This document shows positions 6,847-11,019 of a DNA stretch of 11,019 nt, one piece after another. The DNA comes from Anaerolineaceae bacterium (GTDB lineage Bacteria > Chloroflexota > Anaerolineae > Anaerolineales > Anaerolineaceae). The notes beneath the pieces are model-generated. The model was not told the DNA's origin. It saw only the letters and a program-made list of their open reading frames with translations, and did no database searches. Made by a program: the position numbers and the translations under genes. Positions within the stretch are counted from its first letter, which is position 1. Each line of letters opens with the position of its first letter. Location: assembly GCA_017995665.1 (NCBI GenBank), contig JAGOIM010000037.1:1-11019 (forward strand), read 5' to 3'.

Positions 6847-8148
6847 ATGCGTTTTGTTGACTGGATTAGTTTGATTGTTGATAATCTGAAAAGGCGGACC
6901 GGTCGTGTGATTTTAACTGCAATCGGCGTAATTATCGGCACAGCAGCAGTGGTGACTTTGATTTCGCTTGGTCGTGGTTTACAAGAAAGCGCTACCAGTC
7001 AGCTTTATGGAATTAACGATCTGAGCAGTGTTCAGGTTTATCCCGGTTATCCGGATATGAGCATCAACTCCGGCATGACGATGTACTCGGAGGATGATAT
7101 CAAGAAGCTGACACCTGATGTGGTTGAACAGTTCGAAGCCATGCCTGAAGTTGAACGAGTGATTATCAAAAGTGATTTGCAGGCAGGCACTAACGTCAAA
7201 CTGGACAAGTTAGAGGGCTATGCCTCGATTCAGGCTCTAAACATCGACGATTTATCACAAATGGGGTTGACTGCTCAAACAGGCGTAACTGACTTAACCC
7301 AAAAAGGAAAAGTTGTGGTTGGCTCGTGGATTAAGAACAACTTTTACGATCCTAACCAAAGACCCGGCGACCCGCCATTGGAAGTCCCCGACTTGATGGG
7401 GCAAATTTTGACACTTGAAGCCCTCAAATGGGATAACGAAGGAAACACCTCCAAGAAAACCCTAAGACTTGAAGTTATTGGCGTTTTGGAAGAAAGTCGC
7501 GGTGAATCAGACTACTATATGTATATGAACTGGGACGAAGTCAGCAGTTTGAACGACTGGGTAGCTGGAGGCCGAATTGACTACAATAAAGTGGGTTACA
7601 ACACTATTATTGTGAAAGCAACTAGCCCTGAAGTTGTGATTGAGCTGGCAGATAAAATTACAGAAATGGGCTATCAGGCGTACACCCCACAGTCACAAGT
7701 GCAGAGCATTAGCAGCTTCTTTACAATTATGCAGATAGTTTTCGGCGGTGTTGGAGCAATTGCCTTATTGGTTGCTGCAATCGGAATTGCAAACACAATG
7801 GCAATGGCAATTTTAGAAAGAACCCGCGAAATCGGTATTATGAAAGCAATCGGAGCGACAAACAACAACATTTTAAGTATTTTCCTCGGTGAAGCAGCCG
7901 GGATTGGCTTCTTAGGTGGCGTTGGAGGTTATCTCTTAGGTTGGCTGATTTGCAGCCTGATTAACTTGCTAGCTGGTTCTTACCTTGCTTCAGAATCCGG
8001 CGGTGGCGCAGGACTGGCGACATCCATCCCGATTTGGATGCCAATTTTTAGCATCGCCTTTGCAACCGTTATCGGCTTAATCTCCGGCCTCTTCCCAGCC
8101 CTCAATGCCGCAACCTTGGTTCCTGTTGATGCTTTGAAATACGAATAA
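6847..8148 (+). CDS. ABC transporter permease, MacB/FtsX family (YknZ-like)
   Basis: The 433-residue product has the four-span MacB topology. There is one membrane segment near the N-terminus (about 20-42, following NLKRRTGRVILTAIGVIIGT), a large extracytoplasmic MacB-type periplasmic-core domain (about 43-290), and three C-terminal spans (about 294-318, 345-378, 397-418). The FtsX-domain signature ILERTREIGIMKAIGATNNNIL (322-343) is intact, and the end ALNAATLVPVDALKYE is typical. Such permeases dimerise and pair with a LolD/MacB-type ATPase, here the gene at 4515-5216. The start lacks a strong Shine-Dalgarno: GGTGA is only three bases before ATG and GAGAG is farther upstream, so coupling to the preceding gene (34 bases away) may matter. 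No clear terminator follows; a palindromic repeat begins 12 bases after the stop. Substrate unknown. Confidence 0.9.
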   Translation: MRFVDWISLIVDNLKRRTGRVILTAIGVIIGTAAVVTLISLGRGLQESATSQLYGINDLSSVQVYPGYPDMSINSGMTMYSEDDIKKLTPDVVEQFEAMPEVERVIIKSDLQAGTNVKLDKLEGYASIQALNIDDLSQMGLTAQTGVTDLTQKGKVVVGSWIKNNFYDPNQRPGDPPLEVPDLMGQILTLEALKWDNEGNTSKKTLRLEVIGVLEESRGESDYYMYMNWDEVSSLNDWVAGGRIDYNKVGYNTIIVKATSPEVVIELADKITEMGYQAYTPQSQVQSISSFFTIMQIVFGGVGAIALLVAAIGIANTMAMAILERTREIGIMKAIGATNNNILSIFLGEAAGIGFLGGVGGYLLGWLICSLINLLAGSYLASESGGGAGLATSIPIWMPIFSIAFATVIGLISGLFPALNAATLVPVDALKYE

Positions 8149-8160
8149 AGTTGATCTCTC

Positions 8161-8261
8161 GAAGGGCGAGCTTGAATGGGCTTTAGGCTCTTGACGGCGG
8201 CTTGAAGATGGGAAAATACTAGAAATTTCTTGAGGTTAAAACATCTTCAAGCGCGCCCTAC
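8161..8261 (-). repeat. Palindromic dispersed repeat, copy A (short form, inverted relative to copy B)
   Basis: On the - strand it starts GTAGGGCGCGCTTGAA (8261-8246) and ends in the complement of GAAGGGCGAGCTTGAA (8161-8176), so the ends are inverted repeats. Inside, CTTGAAGATG (8201-8210) and CATCTTCAAG (8242-8251) form a perfect 10-bp stem. The segment 8191-8210 matches the reverse complement of 10258-10277 in copy B at 18 of 20 bases. Copy A lacks the core present in copies B and C. It lies directly behind the ABC permease gene and its hairpin might stabilise or end that transcript. No reading frame is apparent. Confidence 0.7.
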
Positions 8262-8436
8262 GCAATGTGAATGCCGTTGGAAGGCGCGGGCGCGTTCCCT
8301 ACGAGTGAGCCTAAAGATTAAAGTTTGCGTGAAACAGTAAGGCAGGCGGGCATCGTACCCGAACGAAGTGAGTGGTATTGAAAGGGCGCAAAGTAAGCCA
8401 GTTTCAATATTCGAAACCCTTTCAAACGCGCCCTAC
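8262..8436 (+). repeat. Palindromic dispersed repeat, copy C (diverged, adjoining copy A)
   Basis: The right end TTCAAACGCGCCCTAC (8421-8436) is a variant of the terminal inverted repeat of copy B and, like it, is followed by ATTT. The core at 8355-8391 matches copy B (10292-10328) with one mismatch in 37 bases. TTGAAAGGG (8378-8386) pairs with CCCTTTCAA (8417-8425). The left part is irregular: a GC-rich imperfect palindrome at about 8279-8298 followed by CCCTAC, and GAGCCTAAAG (8307-8316), which is the exact complement of 8181-8190 in copy A. The left boundary is uncertain; A and C look like two nested or adjoining insertions. Confidence 0.6.
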
Positions 8437-8482
8437 ATTTGATTCAAACGATATATTTTGAGTCTACGAGAAAAATTTTTGC

Positions 8483-8510
8483 CGTTCCTGATTACCTGCT
8501 CCCCGTTTCC
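8483..8510. repeat. Short second patch of the 7-bp C/T-rich repeat
   Basis: Four 7-base units, CGTTCCT, GATTACC, TGCTCCC and CGTTTCC, resemble the array at 3346-3450. In particular TGCTCCC followed by CGTTTCC parallels TGCTCCC-CGTTCCC at 3437-3450. It lies in the intergenic stretch before the purine permease gene. Confidence 0.5.
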
Positions 8511-8579
8511 AAAGCTTGATACTCAATTAAAAAGCAAGATAATCTCCAAATTAATCCGAAAATTTCGCAAAAAAGGCCA

Positions 8580-8606
8580 TTGCAAAAATGCCTATCATGA
8601 TATACT
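8580..8606 (+). promoter_or_regulatory. Possible promoter of the purine permease gene
   Basis: TTGCAA (8580-8585) and TATACT (8601-8606) are fair -35 and -10 hexamers, but the 15-bp spacer is short. GCCATT (8576-8581) and AATGGC (8607-8612) form a 6-bp inverted repeat that would bracket them and could be an operator. A leader of about 110 bases would follow. I looked in it for the conserved core of a purine riboswitch and did not find one. Confidence 0.35.
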
Positions 8607-8722
8607 AATGGCAAGTCTTAGCTGAACCGCCCCTATAACCATTTCTTTCATTTTTATTTCTTTTAATGGAAAAAGGCGGAGGCAAAAGGCAAAACCCTAT
8701 CATACCCAAGAGGAGATTAACA

Positions 8723-10087
8723 ATGGAGAAGTTTTTCAAACTCAAAGAGCACGGTACTAAGGTTTCAACTGAAGTCCTGGCCGGTCTCACCACGTTCTTT
8801 GCAATGGCATATATTATTTTCGTTAATCCGGACATGCTTTCTCAAACCGGGATGCCTCATGGTGCAGTTTTTCTTGCCACCATCTTCGCCTCAATAGCCG
8901 GCACGCTCGTTATGGGCTTGTTTGCTAACGTTCCTTATGCCCAAGCCCCAGGCATGGGTCTCAACGCTTTCTTTACATACACAGTTGTTTTCGCTCTCGG
9001 CTTCACCTGGCAGCAAGCTTTGGCAATGGTTTTCATTTGCGGTGTCATCAATATCATTATTACTGTCACCAAAATCCGCAAACATATCATCAAAGCCATC
9101 CCCCTTAGTCTTCAAAACGCCATCGGCGGCGGTATCGGTATCTTCATTGCCTACATCGGTTTTTTGAATGTTGGCTTAATCAATTTCGGTGCTGGTGTAC
9201 CTGCCTTATCCAACTTCAATACCCCTGCTATGGTATTTGCAGTTATCTCATTGCTGCTCATGATCATCCTGGTTGTCAAGAAAGTGCCCGGAGCTATCTT
9301 CATCAGCATTATCGCCTCCACCATCATTGGTATCGTGATGGGTGTTGTGGATATCAGCCAAATCGGCGTCGAAACCAATCTTGCCAAATCCTTCCAGGAA
9401 TTGGGAACCACCTTTGGTGCAGCTTTTGGCAAAGAAGGTTTGCTTTCCCTCTTCTCAGACCCTGCCAAGATTCCTTTGGTCCTCATGACTATTTTCTCCT
9501 TCAGCCTGTCTGACACCTTTGACACCATCGGTACCTTCATTGGCACCGGTCGCCGCACTGGTATCTTCAGCGAAGAAGATCAACTTTCAATGGAAAATTC
9601 CAGCGGCTTCAAATCCAAAATGGACAAAGCCCTCTTCGCAGATTCTGTTGCCACTTCAATTGGTGCCTTGTTCGGCACTTCAAACACTACAACTTATGTT
9701 GAAAGTGCTGCTGGTATCGGCGCTGGTGGTCGAACCGGTTTGACATCTGTTGTCGTTGCGATTATGTTCGCTCTGAGCATCTTCCTCGCACCAATCATTG
9801 GTATCGTTCCTTCCCAGGCTACCGCTCCTGCACTGATTATCGTCGGTGTGATGATGATGGCAGCCTTCGCAGAAATCGATTGGGCTAACCTCGATGAAGC
9901 AATCCCCGCTTTCTTCGCCGGTGTGGTTATGGCTTTGGTCTATAGCATTTCTTATGGTATCGCCCTTGGCTTCATCACCTACTGTCTGATTAAAGTTTTG
10001 AAAGGTAAAGCCAAAGAGGTGCATCCCATCCTTTGGGTCAGTACCGCTTTATTCATCCTCAATTTCGTCTTACTTGCTCTGATTTAG
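8723..10087 (+). CDS. NCS2-family purine/xanthine-type permease, AzgA-like (adenine/guanine/hypoxanthine uptake)
   Basis: This is a polytopic inner-membrane nucleobase:cation symporter of the AzgA-like branch (COG2252 type), which includes PbuG, AdeP/AdeQ and GhxP/GhxQ. The 454 residues show the family blocks: FFKLKEHGTKVSTEVLAGLT (4-23), TFFAMAYIIFVNP (24-36), APGMGLNAFFTY (75-86), FSFSLSDTFDTIGTFIGTG (258-276), and ALFGTSNTTTYVESAAGIGA (315-334) followed by GGRTGLTSVV. The end is hydrophobic. The substrate is probably adenine, guanine or hypoxanthine, but the exact one cannot be read off. I start at ATG 8723: AGGAG (8711-8715) lies seven bases upstream, and the family normally begins at MEKFFKL. 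The in-frame ATG at 8666 would add 19 polar residues. Codons look richer in C-ending forms (ATC, ACC, TTC) than in the ABC operon. It is a single-gene unit with its own terminator, flanked by dispersed repeats. Confidence 0.93.
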   Translation: MEKFFKLKEHGTKVSTEVLAGLTTFFAMAYIIFVNPDMLSQTGMPHGAVFLATIFASIAGTLVMGLFANVPYAQAPGMGLNAFFTYTVVFALGFTWQQALAMVFICGVINIIITVTKIRKHIIKAIPLSLQNAIGGGIGIFIAYIGFLNVGLINFGAGVPALSNFNTPAMVFAVISLLLMIILVVKKVPGAIFISIIASTIIGIVMGVVDISQIGVETNLAKSFQELGTTFGAAFGKEGLLSLFSDPAKIPLVLMTIFSFSLSDTFDTIGTFIGTGRRTGIFSEEDQLSMENSSGFKSKMDKALFADSVATSIGALFGTSNTTTYVESAAGIGAGGRTGLTSVVVAIMFALSIFLAPIIGIVPSQATAPALIIVGVMMMAAFAEIDWANLDEAIPAFFAGVVMALVYSISYGIALGFITYCLIKVLKGKAKEVHPILWVSTALFILNFVLLALI

Positions 10088-10122
10088 GCCTCTAAGCGAA
10101 ATTCGGTAAAGAATATAAACCC

Positions 10123-10154
10123 AACCTCCGCCTTATTTGAGGCGGAGGTTTTTT
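10123..10154 (+). terminator. Rho-independent terminator after the purine permease gene
   Basis: A perfect 10-bp GC-rich stem (AACCTCCGCC at 10123-10132, GGCGGAGGTT at 10141-10150) with an 8-base loop runs into six consecutive Ts (10149-10154). It lies about 35 bases after the permease stop codon and is the clearest terminator of the window. Confidence 0.92.
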
Positions 10155-10206
10155 AATCATTAGACGAAATGAAGGCGATTTACCCCATTTGACAGAAAAA
10201 TTTTGC

Positions 10207-10374
10207 GTAGGGCGCGATTGAAGATGATTGTGCCTCAAGGAATTTTTTGCGCAATTCCATCTTCAATCCGCCGTCACGAGCAGGCGGACCTGTACCCGAA
10301 CGAAGTGAGTGGTATTGAATGGGCGCAACGCTTAAACAATCACAAAGCTTAAAGCCCATTCAAGCTCGCCCTAC
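10207..10374 (+). repeat. Palindromic dispersed repeat, copy B (full form, MITE- or REP-like)
   Basis: A 168-bp non-coding element is bounded by GTAGGGCGCGATTGAA (10207-10222) and TTCAAGCTCGCCCTAC (10359-10374), inverted repeats identical at 14 of 16 positions. It contains two perfect 10-bp stems: ATTGAAGATG (10217-10226) with CATCTTCAAT (10258-10267), and TTGAATGGGC (10315-10324) with GCCCATTCAA (10354-10363). Between them is the core shared with copy C (10292-10328). Left flank ATTTT (ending two bases before the terminus) and right flank ATTTT could be a target duplication if GC belongs to the element; this is weak. No transposase is present, so movement would be in trans. Confidence 0.75.
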
Positions 10375-10428
10375 ATTTTATAATGGTTATGCTTCTTCTT
10401 TAATGCCGACAAAATACGTACGATTTAC

Positions 10429-10456
10429 TTGACAAATATTTTTAAAGGTCTACAAT
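10429..10456 (+). promoter_or_regulatory. Near-consensus sigma-70-type promoter for the MarR-family gene
   Basis: TTGACA (10429-10434) is a perfect -35 hexamer, followed after 16 bp by TACAAT (10451-10456), one base from TATAAT. Transcription would start near 10463, about 40 bases before the regulator's ATG. I see no long palindrome over it, so autoregulation by the MarR protein is plausible by family habit but not shown here. Confidence 0.8.
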
Positions 10457-10504
10457 ATAGTTGAAGAGTTTACTATTTTTGCCAATAAAAAAGAATGGGC
10501 TGAA

Positions 10505-11002
10505 ATGTCTGAAAAACGATTGCAACTATACGGATCTCTGAAGGCGACTTTCCTTCACATTGACAACCACGAGAAAGCCTATCTGGCCGACTTTGGCTTG
10601 AGTATCCCGCGATTCTATATTTTGTTGCATATTTCTCACAAACCTGGAATAAACTACATCGACTTATCCGATTTACTGCTTTGTACCAAAAGTAACACTA
10701 CACGTCTTATTCAAGGCATGGTCAAAGAAGGTATGATTAATCGTAAGGTTGATCCGGATGATGGAAGAAGTTTTAAGCTCTATTTGACTGATAAAGGGAA
10801 TGACCTGCTCAACCAGGTTTACCCGGGCTTTGTTAAGCAAGTCAACCAATTGATGTCCCGTTTTACTGACGAAGAAGCCAGCCGTTTTCTTCAAGTCAGC
10901 CAACATATTGAAAGCAACCTCTCACCTGATTCTTCCCTGAACCTCTCCGACTCGCAAATTTTGAGTTGGCATAACGGGCAAAATTGGGAGAAGGATGAAT
11001 AA
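10505..11002 (+). CDS. MarR-family winged-helix transcriptional regulator
   Basis: The 165-residue product shows a MarR fold: dimerisation helices at the ends, then LSDLLLCTKSNTTRLIQGMV (54-73) as helix-turn-helix. The wing motif RKVDPDDGRSFKLYLTDKG (80-98) contains the family DxR-type signature DDGR. Such proteins bind palindromic operators as dimers and release on ligand binding or oxidation. The single cysteine, Cys60, sits in the helix-turn-helix region; whether it senses anything is unknown. The C-terminal tail of about 25 residues is polar and extends past the usual last helix. A strong promoter lies upstream; the ribosome site is weak (GGG about eight bases before ATG). The regulated gene is probably beyond the right edge, since MarR genes often precede or follow a transporter or enzyme they control. 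Confidence 0.88.
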   Translation: MSEKRLQLYGSLKATFLHIDNHEKAYLADFGLSIPRFYILLHISHKPGINYIDLSDLLLCTKSNTTRLIQGMVKEGMINRKVDPDDGRSFKLYLTDKGNDLLNQVYPGFVKQVNQLMSRFTDEEASRFLQVSQHIESNLSPDSSLNLSDSQILSWHNGQNWEKDE

Positions 11003-11017
11003 GCTAAATTTTTAGCT
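11002..11017. other. Perfect inverted repeat at the window edge
   Basis: AGCTAAA and TTTAGCT, separated by TT, form a perfect 7-bp inverted repeat starting in the last base of the MarR gene's stop codon. It may be an operator or the base of a terminator, but the window ends two bases later. ATG 10995, which overlaps the MarR gene and has GGAGAAGG before it, opens only a six-codon frame (MNKLNF) that stops inside this repeat. Confidence 0.4.
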
Positions 11018-11019
11018 GA

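Noticed and set aside
8666..8722. Upstream ATG adding 19 residues to the purine permease
   Set aside because: The added polar residues are not typical of the family and the strong AGGAG belongs to ATG 8723.
8607..8722. Purine riboswitch in the permease leader
   Set aside because: No conserved three-way-junction core or loop-loop motifs could be recognised; the leader is short and A/T-rich.
9151..10024. - strand open frames opposite the purine permease gene
   Set aside because: The permease frame has all family motifs; the antisense frames are compositional shadows.
10995..11015. Start of a following gene overlapping the MarR gene (ATG after GGAGAAGG)
   Set aside because: The frame closes after six codons within the window, so it is not a normal gene start.

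Overview
The window looks like chromosomal DNA of a Chloroflexota bacterium, most likely an Anaerolineae relative. The reasons are a mevalonate-pathway decarboxylase with the altered KYWGNRD signature, a MacB/Ykn-type ABC operon with a secreted Ig-like protein, degenerate C/T-rich 7-bp tandem repeats, and moderate GC content by eye. This placement is inference; there is no rRNA or other marker gene. No phage, plasmid, CRISPR array or transposase gene is visible.

Region 1 (1-2123): the tail of an unrecognised + strand reading frame, a strong terminator hairpin, then deoC (deoxyribose-phosphate aldolase, - strand) divergent from a GHMP-family (di)phosphomevalonate decarboxylase (+ strand), with about 55 bp between their starts. 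Region 2 (2130-3307): a two-gene, translationally coupled - strand operon. It encodes a TfoX N-domain protein followed by an unrecognised one-pass membrane protein with a beta-rich domain and a C-terminal coiled coil. It converges on the decarboxylase with only a few bases between stops. Region 3 (3346-3450): fifteen degenerate 7-bp units between genes.

Region 4 (3570-8148): a four-gene + strand operon of a Yip1-family membrane protein, an ABC ATPase of the MacB/LolD class, a secreted three-repeat Ig-like protein, and a MacB/FtsX-type permease. The order recalls the Bacillus YknW-YknX-YknY-YknZ exporter. No membrane-fusion protein is present, and the Ig-like secreted protein is the only extracytoplasmic partner encoded. 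This is the most interesting functional unit of the window.

Region 5 (8149-10504): an AzgA-like NCS2 purine permease gene with its own Shine-Dalgarno sequence and a strong terminator. Non-coding palindromic repeats lie on both sides (8161-8436 and 10207-10374). They share 16-bp terminal inverted repeats of the form GTAGGGCGMGMTTGAA and a conserved core, and behave like MITE or REP-type elements. Region 6 (10429-11002): a near-consensus promoter and a MarR-family regulator running almost to the window edge.
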